Below are positions 9,780 through 18,030 of a stretch of DNA of 49,765 bases, one piece after another (position 1 is the first letter of the stretch; each line of letters starts with the position of its first letter). The notes beneath the pieces are model-generated. The model saw only the letters and a program-made list of their open reading frames with translations, was not told the origin of the DNA and made no database searches. Made by a program: the position numbers and the translations under genes. This stretch comes from Jiella flava (GTDB lineage: Bacteria; Pseudomonadota; Alphaproteobacteria; Rhizobiales; Rhizobiaceae): positions 1 to 49,765 of the forward strand of contig NZ_JAFMPP010000021.1 of the NCBI RefSeq assembly GCF_017349315.1, given 5' to 3'.

Positions 9780-10505
9780 TCAAAGGTCCAGGCGGTAGTG
9801 AAAGTTGGCGGTTCGGCAGTAGGACACCCGATGCTCGACCGGCGTATCGTCGAGGGCGGTTGCCAGACGCTCGATCACGAGCAACGGATCGCCGGCGGTA
9901 CAGCCAAGCCGCGCGGCCGTTCGGGCATCCGCTGCGCCGGCCTTCAGCTTCTCGGTCGCTTTGCCGATGGTGATGCCGAAGTGCTCCGAATAGAGCGCAT
10001 AGACGTTGTTGGGGATCGTCTCCATCGCGGCCAACCCTTCGAACCGGATGGCGGGCAGGGTGATCTGCTCCGAAATCACCGGCGTGCCGCCGAGGCTGCG
10101 AACGCGGTCGATTCGCCAGACGGCCTCATCGATTCCAAGCCCCAGCAAGGCGCGTTCGTCGGCACTGGCGGGCGCCAGCTGCCTGTCCATCACCCGGCTT
10201 TCGGGGAAGATCCGCGTGCCGTCATCGGCGATCAGACGGAAAAACTGGAAGAGGATCCGGCTTTCCTCCGGCAGGGCGACAAACGTCCCGCGACCCTGCC
10301 GACGCACCAGAAGATGCTCCGCCGTCATCGCGTCCAGCGCTTTGCGCACCGTGCCTTGGCTGACGCCGAGTTCGGCGGCGAGCTGGAATTCGCTAGGGAT
10401 CATCGAACCCGGCGTCCATGCGCCATCGATCAGCCGCTGCACCAACATGTCGCGGACCTGGCGATAAAGCGGCGTGAAGGCGAGGCCCTGTTTGGTCTGG
10501 CTCAT
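9780..10505 (-). CDS. GntR-family transcriptional regulator (HutC/UTRA type), likely sulfolactate regulator
   Basis: A 241-residue protein. Residues about 10-75 form the winged helix-turn-helix of GntR proteins ([20 protein letters not shown] then [21 protein letters not shown]). Residues about 90-235 form the UTRA ligand-binding domain ([37 protein letters not shown]). It diverges from suyA across a 223-bp gap containing a promoter whose -10 is overlapped by a palindrome (see 10547-10585). This makes it the probable repressor of suyAB, with sulfolactate or a related sulfonate as inducer. That assignment rests on position. The name suyR would fit but is not proven. Confidence 0.85.
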   Translation of the reverse strand: MSQTKQGLAFTPLYRQVRDMLVQRLIDGAWTPGSMIPSEFQLAAELGVSQGTVRKALDAMTAEHLLVRRQGRGTFVALPEESRILFQFFRLIADDGTRIFPESRVMDRQLAPASADERALLGLGIDEAVWRIDRVRSLGGTPVISEQITLPAIRFEGLAAMETIPNNVYALYSEHFGITIGKATEKLKAGAADARTAARLGCTAGDPLLVIERLATALDDTPVEHRVSYCRTANFHYRLDL

Positions 10506-10546
10506 GAGTGTCTCGATGGGTCTATCGTCATTCCAGCACAGCAGGC

Positions 10547-10585
10547 TTGACAGGGCAAATGAGATCTAATTTATATCTTATATAA
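10547..10585 (+). promoter_or_regulatory. suyA promoter with overlapping palindromic operator
   Basis: A perfect -35 TTGACA (10547-10552) is followed after 17 nt by TTTATA (10570-10575) as the -10. The perfect inverted repeat TTATAT-CTT-ATATAA (10571-10585) covers the -10, the expected position for a repressor operator. The divergently encoded GntR protein is the obvious candidate to bind it. An AT-rich palindrome in otherwise GC-rich DNA is unlikely to be chance. The suyA start is about 145 nt downstream, leaving a long untranslated leader in which I see no further element. Confidence 0.65.
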
Positions 10586-10728
10586 GACTGCGGCGCAAAT
10601 GAATGGCTCGGGTTTTCGATCCGCAGCCGCGCAGGGGCCCGCAGCCGGTTTGCAACCCCGGTCTTTCATCAACGCGAGTGCGCCCTGCGCGACGTCGCCG
10701 TGTCAGCCATTTTGAGGGAGAACAGCCC

Positions 10729-11019
10729 ATGAGCGAGCATCCACAGCTCCTCGTCCACGACCACAAGGACAATGTCGGCGTCGTCGTCGTCGAAAATCTG
10801 TCGGCCGGCACCGAGATGCTCTGCGTTGTCACGGCCGACAACTCGTCGTTCCGCCTGACCTGCAACGATGATGTTCCGATCGGCCACAAGGTCGCGCTGA
10901 AGGACATCGCCAACGGCGATGTGGCGGTAAAGTACGGCGAGGACATCGGCCGCTTCAAGGCCGATGTGAAGAAGGGCGGTCACGTCCATGTCCACAATCT
11001 GAAGACCAACCGCTGGTGA
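10729..11019 (+). CDS. suyA: (2R)-sulfolactate sulfo-lyase, small (alpha) subunit
   Basis: A 96-residue SAF-domain protein matching the N-terminal small subunit of the UxaA/altronate-dehydratase-like family: MSEHPQLLVHDHKDNVGVVV, DVPIGHKVALKDIANGD, VKYGEDIGRFKADVKKGGHV. With SuyB it eliminates sulfite from (R)-3-sulfolactate to give pyruvate. I placed the start at the ATG at 10729, with GAGGGAG 8 nt upstream, rather than the longer arginine-rich in-frame start at 10603. SuyA rather than altronate dehydratase is inferred from the split small subunit, the SuyB partner and the two sulfolactate dehydrogenases downstream. The gap to suyB is 80 nt. Confidence 0.88.
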   Translation: MSEHPQLLVHDHKDNVGVVVVENLSAGTEMLCVVTADNSSFRLTCNDDVPIGHKVALKDIANGDVAVKYGEDIGRFKADVKKGGHVHVHNLKTNRW

Positions 11020-11099
11020 GTGCCGGCCACGCGCCCTTGTTTCGAGGCGCTGGCGCCGCGCCCACCAGGTGAACCGACCCCGTTTCAGAAAGTCTCCTC

Positions 11100-12278
11100 A
11101 TGCCGATCAACACCAATCGCAAGTTCATGGGCTATCGCCGTGAAAACGGCCGCGTTGGCGTGCGCAACCACGTCGTCATCCTGCCCGTCGACGATATCTC
11201 CAACGCCTGCTGCGAAGCGGTCGCCAACAACATCAAGGGCACGCTGGCGCTGCCGCATGCCTATGGCCGGCTGCAATTTGGCGCCGACCTCGATCTGCAC
11301 TTCCGCACCATGATCGGCACCGGCGCCAATCCGAACGTCGCCGCCTGCATCGTCGTCGGCATCGAGCCCGGCTGGACCCAGAAGATCGCCGACGGCATCG
11401 CCGCGACCGGCAAGCCGGTGGCCGCCTTCTCGATCGAGCAGAATGGCGATCTGAAGACGATCATGGACGTCTCGCGCAAGGCCCAGCAGTTCGTCCAGTG
11501 GGCGACCGAGCTGCAGAAGGTCGAATGCGACGTTTCCGAGCTGTGGATCTCGACCAAATGCGGCGAGTCCGACACCACCACCGGCCTCGGCTCGTGCCCG
11601 ACCGTCGGCAACATGTATGACAAGCTGATCCCCGAAGGCATCTACGGCGTTTTCGGCGAGACCTCCGAGATCACCGGCGCCGAGCACATCTGCAAGGAGC
11701 GCGCCATCGACGCTGAGGTCGGCGAGCGCTGGTATAAGATGTGGAAGGCCTATCAGGACGACGTCATCTTCGCCCATGCGACTAATGATCTGTCCGAGAG
11801 CCAGCCGACCAAGGGCAATATCGAGGGCGGTCTGACCACCATCGAGGAGAAGGCTCTCGGCAATCTCGAGAAGATCGGCCGCGAGTGCAAGTTCATCGAC
11901 ATTCTCGAGCCGGCCGAGGCCCCGCAAAAGGGCAAGGGCCTCTATTTCATGGACAGCTCGTCCGCTGCTGCCGAATGCGTGACGCTGATGGCGGCCGCCG
12001 GCTATGTCATCCACACCTTCCCGACCGGACAGGGCAACGTCATCGGCAACCCGATCGTGCCGGTGGTCAAGATCTCCGCCAATCCGCGCACGCTGCGCAC
12101 CATGTCGGAGCATATCGACGTTGACGTGACCGGCATCCTACGGCGCGACATGACCATCGATCAGGCCGGCGACGCGCTGATCGAGATGATCATGCGCACC
12201 GCCAATGGCCGCCACACCGCCGCCGAGGCGCTGGGTCACCGCGAATTCGTCATGACCAAGCTCTATCGCAGCGCCTGA
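11100..12278 (+). CDS. suyB: (2R)-sulfolactate sulfo-lyase, large (beta) subunit
   Basis: A 392-residue UxaA-family catalytic subunit. It begins [24 protein letters not shown] and contains [33 protein letters not shown] with the cysteine expected for metal binding, [18 protein letters not shown] and [18 protein letters not shown], all typical of altronate/sulfolactate lyases. It removes sulfite from (R)-sulfolactate, yielding pyruvate; the family uses an iron centre. It ends at a strong terminator (12295-12328), so suyAB form their own transcript. No sulfite oxidase or exporter gene is present, so sulfite must be handled by genes elsewhere. Confidence 0.88.
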   Translation: MPINTNRKFMGYRRENGRVGVRNHVVILPVDDISNACCEAVANNIKGTLALPHAYGRLQFGADLDLHFRTMIGTGANPNVAACIVVGIEPGWTQKIADGIAATGKPVAAFSIEQNGDLKTIMDVSRKAQQFVQWATELQKVECDVSELWISTKCGESDTTTGLGSCPTVGNMYDKLIPEGIYGVFGETSEITGAEHICKERAIDAEVGERWYKMWKAYQDDVIFAHATNDLSESQPTKGNIEGGLTTIEEKALGNLEKIGRECKFIDILEPAEAPQKGKGLYFMDSSSAAAECVTLMAAAGYVIHTFPTGQGNVIGNPIVPVVKISANPRTLRTMSEHIDVDVTGILRRDMTIDQAGDALIEMIMRTANGRHTAAEALGHREFVMTKLYRSA

Positions 12279-12294
12279 TCGGCCTTGCGTCCAG

Positions 12295-12328
12295 GCCGGC
12301 ATCCGCGCGTTCGGATGCCGGCTTTTTT
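12295..12328 (+). terminator. Intrinsic terminator of the suyAB transcript
   Basis: A perfect 10-bp stem (GCCGGCATCC paired with GGATGCCGGC) with an 8-nt loop is followed by six T (12323-12328). It starts 17 nt after the suyB stop and ends 70 nt before slcC, separating suyAB from slcC-comC. Confidence 0.92.
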
Positions 12329-12397
12329 GTCGTCCGGGCATCGCCGCATTCTTGCCGGATGGGCCGGATCATTTTCTTTCCCCGACAGGAGGCATCG

Positions 12398-13330
12398 ATG
12401 GCCGAGGTCGTCATCAGCGAATTCATGGACGAGGCGGCGGTCGGCATGATCAGCGCCCGCCACGACACGGTCTACGATCCCGGCCTCGTCGACCGGCCGA
12501 ACGATCTGGCAGCCGCGGTGAAGGGCGCGCGCGCGATCGTCGTGCGCAACCGCACAAAGGTGACCGCGGCGCTGCTCGATCAGGCCGAAACTCTCGTCTG
12601 CGTCGGCCGGCTCGGCGTCGGCCTCGACAATATCGATCTTGCAGCTTGCCGCGCTCGCGACGTCGCGGTCTATCCGGCGACTGGCGCCAACGACGTGGCC
12701 GTGGCCGAATATGTGCTGACGACGGCGCTGTCGCTTCTGCGCGGATCTTATGCTTCGTCGGCGGCGGTCGCCTCCGGCGCGTGGCCGCGCGGGGCGCTGA
12801 TGGGCGGCGAGGGCATGGACAAGCGCCTCGGTCTGGTCGGCTATGGGGCGATTGCCCGGCAGGTTGCCAAGCGCGCCCGCGTCTTCGGTTTTGAGATCGC
12901 CGCCTTCGACCCGTTTCTCGCCGCCGACGATGCGGCCTGGGCCGATTGCCGGCGGATGGAGCTGGCGGAGTTGCTGGCGACCAGCGACGTCGTCAGCCTG
13001 CATGTCCCGCTGACCGACCAGACCCGGCACATGATCGATGCCGCCGCGATCGCGTCCATGAAGGACACGGCGATCTTGATCAACACCGCGCGGGGCGGTG
13101 TCGTCGACGAAGCGGCGCTGGCCGATGCCCTGACGGCCAAGACTCTCGGCGGCGCGGCGCTCGACGTCTTCGAGACCGAGCCGCTGACCGCCGAGGCGGG
13201 CGCGAAATTTGCCGGCCTGAGCAATCTGATCCTGACGCCGCATATCGCCGGCGTGACGGTGGAATCGAATGTTCGGGTCAGCCGCGTCACCGCCGAAAAC
13301 GTTCTCAATCATCTGGAGAAGAGCGCGTGA
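12398..13330 (+). CDS. slcC: (S)-sulfolactate dehydrogenase, D-2-hydroxyacid dehydrogenase family
   Basis: A 310-residue protein of the D-isomer-specific 2-hydroxyacid dehydrogenase family. The NAD-binding fold has LGLVGYGAIARQVAKRA then AFDP. The catalytic triad appears as Arg in NTARGGVVDEAAL, Glu in DVFETEPL and His in TPHIAGVT. By family alone it could be a phosphoglycerate dehydrogenase-like enzyme. Next to comC and suyAB it is best read as SlcC, oxidising (S)-sulfolactate to sulfopyruvate. The ATG at 12398 has CAGGAGG upstream; an earlier in-frame ATG at 12359 lies beside the terminator and is unlikely. The stop overlaps comC (GTGA). Confidence 0.82.
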   Translation: MAEVVISEFMDEAAVGMISARHDTVYDPGLVDRPNDLAAAVKGARAIVVRNRTKVTAALLDQAETLVCVGRLGVGLDNIDLAACRARDVAVYPATGANDVAVAEYVLTTALSLLRGSYASSAAVASGAWPRGALMGGEGMDKRLGLVGYGAIARQVAKRARVFGFEIAAFDPFLAADDAAWADCRRMELAELLATSDVVSLHVPLTDQTRHMIDAAAIASMKDTAILINTARGGVVDEAALADALTAKTLGGAALDVFETEPLTAEAGAKFAGLSNLILTPHIAGVTVESNVRVSRVTAENVLNHLEKSA

Positions 13331-14322
13331 CGACCACTCTTTCGATTGGCGAGGCCGAGCGCCTTGTCGCCGAGGCCATGGGCCGCGCCAAAGCCGGGCC
13401 GGCGCAGGCCGCTTCGGTCGCCCACGCGCTGGTCGCGGCTGAAGCGGCAGGTCAGGGGGGGCATGGCCTCCGCCGCGTCACCGCCTATTCGGCCCAGTCC
13501 AAGGTCGGCAAGGTCGACGGGTTTGCCACGCCCGCCCTCGATCGGCCGCGCAGCGCGGTGCTGGCGGTGGATGCCGCCAACGGCTTTGCCTTTCCGGCCT
13601 TCGATCTGGCGGTCGAGCACATGCCGGCGATCGTTGCCAAGACCGGTGTCGCAGTGGCCGCCATCCGTCGTTCGCACCACGCCGGCGTCTTGGCGTTGAC
13701 CGCCGAGCGTTTTGCCGAAAAAGGACTGGTGGCGATGATGGTGGCGAATGCGCCGGGGGCGATGGCCGCCTGGGGGGGCACCAAGCCGCTGTTCGGCACC
13801 AACCCGATCGCCTTTGCCGCGCCGCTCGAGGGCGCCGATCCGCTGGTCATCGATCTCTCTTTGTCAAAGATCGCCCGCGGCAAGGTCATGGCCGCCAAGC
13901 AGAAGGGAGCGTCGATCCCCGAGGGCTGGGCGCTCGACAAGGACGGCCAGCCGACCACCGATCCGACCGCCGCGATGGCCGGCACGATGGTGCCGATGGG
14001 CGACGCCAAGGGCGCGGCGCTGGCGCTGATGGTGGAGATGCTGGCGGCCGGGCTGACCGGCGCGAATTACGCCTACGAGGCCAGTTCGCTGTTTGACGAT
14101 CAGGGCGATCCGCCGGGGCTCGGCCAGTTCCTGCTGGTGATGGACCCGGCGGCGATCGGCGGTGCGAATACGCTCAAGCGTCTGACCGCGCTGGCTGACG
14201 CGATCGCCGCCGACCCGGGCACCCGCATTCCGGGCCGCCGCGGCCTTCAGGCGCGCCGCAAGGCGGAGGCCGAAGGCATCGTCATCGACGACGACGTGCT
14301 GGCGGCGATCGAGGCAGTGTGA
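13327..14322 (+). CDS. comC: (R)-sulfolactate dehydrogenase, malate/L-lactate dehydrogenase (Ldh2) family
   Basis: A 331-residue protein of the Ldh2/YlbC NAD(P)-dependent oxidoreductase family, which lacks a classical Rossmann fold. Visible family segments are GQGGHGLRRV near the start, AVAAIRRSHHAGVLA with the catalytic histidine, APGAMAAWGG, LFGTNPIAFAAP and SLSKIARGKVMAAKQKG. In sulfolactate degradation ComC reduces sulfopyruvate to (R)-sulfolactate, the SuyAB substrate. With SlcC it would invert (S)-sulfolactate. The GTG start at 13327 overlaps the slcC stop by 4 nt, indicating coupling. Other members act on malate, ureidoglycolate or lactate, so the assignment depends on context. Confidence 0.8.
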   Translation: MTTTLSIGEAERLVAEAMGRAKAGPAQAASVAHALVAAEAAGQGGHGLRRVTAYSAQSKVGKVDGFATPALDRPRSAVLAVDAANGFAFPAFDLAVEHMPAIVAKTGVAVAAIRRSHHAGVLALTAERFAEKGLVAMMVANAPGAMAAWGGTKPLFGTNPIAFAAPLEGADPLVIDLSLSKIARGKVMAAKQKGASIPEGWALDKDGQPTTDPTAAMAGTMVPMGDAKGAALALMVEMLAAGLTGANYAYEASSLFDDQGDPPGLGQFLLVMDPAAIGGANTLKRLTALADAIAADPGTRIPGRRGLQARRKAEAEGIVIDDDVLAAIEAV

Positions 14323-14375
14323 GACCATCGGCTGCCGAGCCGCTGCGCCATGAGCAAGCACCGGGAGGAACGGTC

Positions 14376-15569
14376 ATGGATGCCAGAAACCTTGCTGCCG
14401 AGCGCCGAGACCGGCTCTGGCTCGACGAGAGCAGCGGCGATTTCGCGATCTTCGAAGACGAGGTCGCGCAGACGACCCGCGCCGAAGACTGGCCGCATGC
14501 GAGCGAGATCGCCAAGAACATCCCGATCTATGACGGCGAGGCGGTGCGTCGCACGGCCCAGTCCGTTAGGACGCGGCGCGAGCTGATGGCCGAATGGGCG
14601 GCGGTCTTTGCGACAGGGCCGGGCGTCATCGTCATTCGCGCCGCGATGGATGATCTTGCTGTCGTCGATCGCGCGACAGCGGTGTTCGAGACGATCATTG
14701 AGACCGAAAAAGCCGGCTCCGGCGGCGGCGGTGATCATTTCGCCAAGCCGGGCGCCAACGATCGGGTCTGGAACGCCCTCGAAAAGCATTGCCTCGCCGA
14801 TCCTAAGAATTTTGCGCGCTATTATGCCAGCGAGGCGGTGGCGATGACGAGCGAAGCCTGGCTAGGCCGAGGCTATCAGATGACGGCGCAGGTCAATCGC
14901 GTCAATCCGGGTGGCGCGGCGCAGACACCTCATCGCGACTATCATCTCGGCTTCATGTCGCCGGAGCAGATGACGGCCTTTCCGGCCCATATTCACCGGA
15001 TCTCACCGCTCCTCACCCTGCAGGGCGCGATCGCCCATGGCGACATGCCGATCGAGAGCGGGCCGACGGTGCTGTTACCCTATTCGCAGACCTTCTTCGA
15101 AGGCTATCTCGCCTTTGGCCGCGAACCGTTCCAGCGCTATTTTGCTGATCATGCGGTGCAGCTGCCGCTCGCCAAGGGCGACGCCGTGTTTTTCAATCCC
15201 GCGCTGATGCACGGGGCAGGGGCCAATCAATCGAGTGACATCCGCCGCATGGCGAACCTCCTGCAGGTCTCGTCCGCCTTTGGCCGGGCCATGGAGGCGG
15301 TGGACCGCTCACGGATGACGCTGGCGCTCTATCCGGCTTTGCGGGCGGCCAGTGCGGCCGGCGAACTCAGCGCTGCCGCGATCGCCAACGCCGTCGCGGC
15401 CTCAGCGGAGGGCTATGCCTTTCCGACCAATCTCGATCGCGATCCCCCGATCGGCGGTCGAGCGCCGAAGACCCAGGCGGAACACGTCCATGCGGCGCTG
15501 GCCGCTGGCGAAGATGCCGAAACGTTTGTCAGCCGCATAACGGCCCACGACGCGCGGCGTTCCGCGTGA
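14376..15569 (+). CDS. Phytanoyl-CoA dioxygenase (PhyH)-family Fe(II)/2-oxoglutarate oxygenase, unknown substrate
   Basis: A 397-residue protein. The iron-binding facial triad is visible as QTPHRDYHLGF (H-x-D) and FFNPALMHGAGANQSSDIRR (distal His, with Arg to hold 2-oxoglutarate). An unusual N-terminal region of about 120 residues precedes the oxygenase fold. The ATG at 14376 is preceded by GGGAGGA, which decides it over the upstream in-frame start. It lies 53 nt after comC, with no terminator between, so it is likely the third gene of the slcC-comC transcript. PhyH relatives act on phosphonates, lipids and osmolytes. A sulfonate or organosulfur substrate is a plausible inference but not shown. 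Confidence 0.78.
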   Translation: MDARNLAAERRDRLWLDESSGDFAIFEDEVAQTTRAEDWPHASEIAKNIPIYDGEAVRRTAQSVRTRRELMAEWAAVFATGPGVIVIRAAMDDLAVVDRATAVFETIIETEKAGSGGGGDHFAKPGANDRVWNALEKHCLADPKNFARYYASEAVAMTSEAWLGRGYQMTAQVNRVNPGGAAQTPHRDYHLGFMSPEQMTAFPAHIHRISPLLTLQGAIAHGDMPIESGPTVLLPYSQTFFEGYLAFGREPFQRYFADHAVQLPLAKGDAVFFNPALMHGAGANQSSDIRRMANLLQVSSAFGRAMEAVDRSRMTLALYPALRAASAAGELSAAAIANAVAASAEGYAFPTNLDRDPPIGGRAPKTQAEHVHAALAAGEDAETFVSRITAHDARRSA

Positions 15570-15710
15570 TCCGGCCCGGTCCGATTGTCCGCGCCCGGGC
15601 CGCCGGCAGTCAAGGCACAAAGCCGGCGAGCGGGGTGGCCGGCCACGTCTCGCCGTGATAACAGGCGCTGCCCCAAAATTGCGCCTCTTTATCGAGCAGA
15701 GCGCCCAAAC

Positions 15711-15725
15711 TATTGCATTGCAATA
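15711..15725. promoter_or_regulatory. Palindrome upstream of nasT, candidate operator
   Basis: TATTGCATTGCAATA is a perfect 7-1-7 inverted repeat ending 26 nt before the nasT ATG. It is the only AT-rich palindrome in the 182-bp gap between the PhyH gene and nasT. Position suggests a regulator site for nasTS. I do not recognise the regulator, and it does not match an NtrC half-site. Confidence 0.35.
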
Positions 15726-15751
15726 AGTTGGCGCCTGAGCAGAATGGATGG

Positions 15752-16342
15752 ATGGCGGCTGACCTTTCCATCCTTATCTTCGATGAAAATCAGGTGCGCG
15801 CGGCGATCATCGAGGCCGGGTTGCGCGAAGCCGGTCACGCCACAGTGGCGACGGTGACGGAAATTCGCGGCCTCGTCAGGCAGATCGAAGTCCTTCAGCC
15901 GGACGTGATCGTCGTCGACCTGGAAAATCCCAATCGCGACCAACTCGAGCATTTTTTTCAAGTCTCGCGATCGGTGCGAAAGCCGGTCGCGATGTTCGTC
16001 GATCGTTCGGACTCCGAGGCGATCCGCGCGGCGGTGGAAGCCGGCGTTTCCGCCTATGTCGTGGACGGTCTGAAGAAGGAACGGGTCAAGCCGATTCTCG
16101 ACATGGCGGTCTCGCGGTTCAACGCGGTGAGCCGGTTGTCGCGCGAACTCGCCGATGCCCGATCGGAACTTGCCGAGCGTAAGGTTATCGAACGCGCCAA
16201 GGGGATTTTAATGAAGGCCAAGGGGCTCGACGAGGAAGAGGCCTACAAGCTGCTGCGTCGCTCGGCGATGAACGAGAGCCGGCGGATCGGCGATGTCGCC
16301 GCCAGTCTCGTGAGCGCCTATTCCCTTCTCGGAGATGGGTAA
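15752..16342 (+). CDS. nasT: Nitrate/nitrite-responsive antiterminator NasT (ANTAR response regulator)
   Basis: A 196-residue protein. Residues about 1-120 form a receiver-like domain (LSILIFDENQVRAAIIEAG; PDVIVVDLENPN with a central aspartate). Residues about 130-190 are the RNA-binding ANTAR helical domain (ERKVIERAKGILMKAKG, EEEAYKLLRRSAM, RIGDVAASLV). NasT binds twin hexaloop hairpins in nitrate-operon leaders and prevents termination; NasS holds it inactive without nitrate. A matching hairpin and terminator lie just upstream of nrtA (17850-17971). The stop overlaps the nasS start (TAATG). The ATG at 15752 lacks a strong ribosome-binding site. Confidence 0.94.
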   Translation: MAADLSILIFDENQVRAAIIEAGLREAGHATVATVTEIRGLVRQIEVLQPDVIVVDLENPNRDQLEHFFQVSRSVRKPVAMFVDRSDSEAIRAAVEAGVSAYVVDGLKKERVKPILDMAVSRFNAVSRLSRELADARSELAERKVIERAKGILMKAKGLDEEEAYKLLRRSAMNESRRIGDVAASLVSAYSLLGDG

Positions 16343-17514
16343 TGGCTGGACAGAGTTTCATCCGCGCAGGCTATGTCCCGCTTCTCGATAGCGCCGTCCT
16401 GATTGCCGCGGCAAGTTGCGGCTTTGCCGAGGAACGCGGCGTCATTCTCTCGCTTCACCGCGAAACCTCCTGGGCGACGATCCGCGATCGCATCGGGGTC
16501 GGACAGTTCGATTGTGCGCATATGCTCGCGCCGATGCCGATTGCCGCCAATCTCGGCATCGGGCCTTTGCCGACGGCGATGGTGGCGCCGATGGTTCTTG
16601 CGCTCGGCGGGAACGGCGTTGTCGTCTCGGAGCGGATTGCGCAGATGATGACAGAGCTTGCTCCGTCTGGTTTCGAGCGCTCGCCGCGCGCGGCCGGCAA
16701 AGCCCTTGCCGCCGCCGTCGCTCGCCGCGCCGCAACCGACGAGCGGCCTTTGAGATTTGCCGTGGTTCACCCCCATTCGAGCCATAATTACGATCTGCGC
16801 TATTGGCTCGCCGCCTGTGGGGTGACACCCGAGCGCGACGTGGAGATCACCGTCGTGCCACCGCCGCTGATGCCTGATGCGCTGGCGGGGGGCGCGATCG
16901 ATGGGTTTTGCGCCGGTGAGCCGTGGGCAACCGTCGCCGTGACACGCGGCGCCGGACGGATTGTCACCAGCCGGGCGGAAATCTGGCGGCGCGGTCCGGA
17001 GAAGGTTCTGGGATTGAGGGCCGACTTCGCGCAGCATCACCCCGAAGAGCTGACGGCATTGATCGCGGCGCTCTGCGATGCCGCGCGCTGGTGCTCCGAT
17101 CGGGCGAATTTCGAAGCGCTCGCCCGACTGCTTGCGGTGCCGGAGCGGTTGAATGTCGATGAGGCGGCACTCATTCCGGGGCTGACGGGGCGGATGGAAA
17201 TCGCTTCGGATAGTCATCGAACCATTGACGATTTCATGGTGTTCGCCGGCGCAAATGCCAATCGGCCGGATCCCGGCCACGGACGCTGGCTGTATCGGCA
17301 GATGGTCCGCTGGCAGGATGCGATATTTTCCGACGAGGGGCTCCAGATCGCCGGTCAGAGCTTTGACCCGCGATTCTTTGACGAGGCCATGGCCGGCGGA
17401 GGGGGTCTGGAGGCGACCGGATTCGAGGGCGCGCGCATCGACCCACGCCAGGATGGATCGGCCGCCGGGCGAGAGCGTCCGGATGGGTTGTTCGACGCAG
17501 CGGACGGGGAATGA
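16342..17514 (+). CDS. nasS: Nitrate sensor NasS (NrtA-like cytoplasmic binding protein)
   Basis: A 390-residue protein homologous to the NrtA/CmpA nitrate-binding proteins but without a signal peptide, as expected for a cytosolic sensor. Motifs include VGQFDCAHMLAPMPIAANLG, HPHSSHNYDLRYWLAACGV, VVPPPLMPDALAGGAIDGFC then GEPWA. In NasS/NasT systems the apo form binds NasT, and nitrate or nitrite releases it. The start overlaps the nasT stop by one base, so the pair is made together. The C-terminal 40 residues are glycine- and arginine-rich and low in complexity, and may be a divergent tail. Confidence 0.9.
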   Translation: MAGQSFIRAGYVPLLDSAVLIAAASCGFAEERGVILSLHRETSWATIRDRIGVGQFDCAHMLAPMPIAANLGIGPLPTAMVAPMVLALGGNGVVVSERIAQMMTELAPSGFERSPRAAGKALAAAVARRAATDERPLRFAVVHPHSSHNYDLRYWLAACGVTPERDVEITVVPPPLMPDALAGGAIDGFCAGEPWATVAVTRGAGRIVTSRAEIWRRGPEKVLGLRADFAQHHPEELTALIAALCDAARWCSDRANFEALARLLAVPERLNVDEAALIPGLTGRMEIASDSHRTIDDFMVFAGANANRPDPGHGRWLYRQMVRWQDAIFSDEGLQIAGQSFDPRFFDEAMAGGGGLEATGFEGARIDPRQDGSAAGRERPDGLFDAADGE

Positions 17515-17618
17515 ATTCGGAGCTGTTTTCGCCACTCGAGAGCCGGATTGGCGGATCTGCCCTGCCGAAATGCCGATAAGGCAGTCGCCTTGGTCATGGT
17601 TTGCGCAATCAGCCTGGA

Positions 17619-17715
17619 CGCCCTGCGTCCGATCGGACGCAGAACGGTCGCTCTCACCCTTTGAATCGACGCATCGTGCTTTGCCGAAAATCGATGCCGA
17701 CTTTTGGGCCGAGGC
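17619..17715 (-). repeat. Dispersed palindromic intergenic repeat, copy A
   Basis: About 97 bp shared with 28080-28179 and 30617-30725. This copy is in the opposite orientation. It contains the perfect 20-bp palindrome CTGCGTCCGATCGGACGCAG (17623-17642), the joint segment GGTGAGAGCGACC (minus strand) and half of the second palindrome, GATTTTCGGCAAAGCACGAT (minus strand). It lies about 105 bp after nasS and may form strong hairpins in RNA. Confidence 0.85.
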
Positions 17716-17849
17716 TGGAGGCGCCGTCTGCTTGGTCTGAATGCAAGGAGATTACATAATAGGCACGGCGGCGAAGCGCTCAAGAAATTTGCGAAAATTG
17801 CATTTTCCGCGTTGCACCACGGTCTTTGTTAGGCTAATAATCCTCTTCA

Positions 17850-17895
17850 GGCGGCGGTGACCGCCCCATCTTTCCGACGTCCAAAGGCGGGCGTC
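17850..17895 (+). promoter_or_regulatory. Candidate ANTAR (NasT) target: tandem hexaloop hairpins in the nrtA leader
   Basis: P2 is GACGTCC-AAAGGC-GGGCGTC (17876-17895): a 7-bp stem with one G-U pair and a hexaloop with A at position 1 and G at position 4, the two conserved ANTAR-loop bases. P1 is GGCGG-CGGTGA-CCGCC (17850-17865), a 5-bp stem with a hexaloop that lacks the consensus bases. A 10-nt linker separates them. A terminator follows (17905-17971), then nrtA. The arrangement of hairpin pair, terminator and nitrate operon, next to nasTS, is the known NasT control logic. The weak point is the P1 loop. Confidence 0.6.
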
Positions 17896-17904
17896 TCACG
17901 GCAA

Positions 17905-17971
17905 GGCTGCCGACACTTCACGCAAGCTGCAATCGTTTGATTCGGCTTCGAAGCGTCGGGCAGCCTTTTTT
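17905..17971 (+). terminator. Conditional terminator in the nrt-nir-nas leader
   Basis: GGCTGCCGAC (17905-17914) pairs with GTCGGGCAGCC (17955-17965) with one bulged base and is followed by six T (17966-17971). The loop contains a further small palindrome GCTTCGAAGC (17945-17954). It lies 60 nt before the nrtA start and after the ANTAR-type hairpin. It therefore looks like the terminator that NasT would suppress when nitrate is present. Confidence 0.75.
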
Positions 17972-18030
17972 ATTTCCGAATCGACGTGTGCCGGCGGTTG
18001 ACCGATCCGAGCAAGGGGAGAGCTTTGTTC

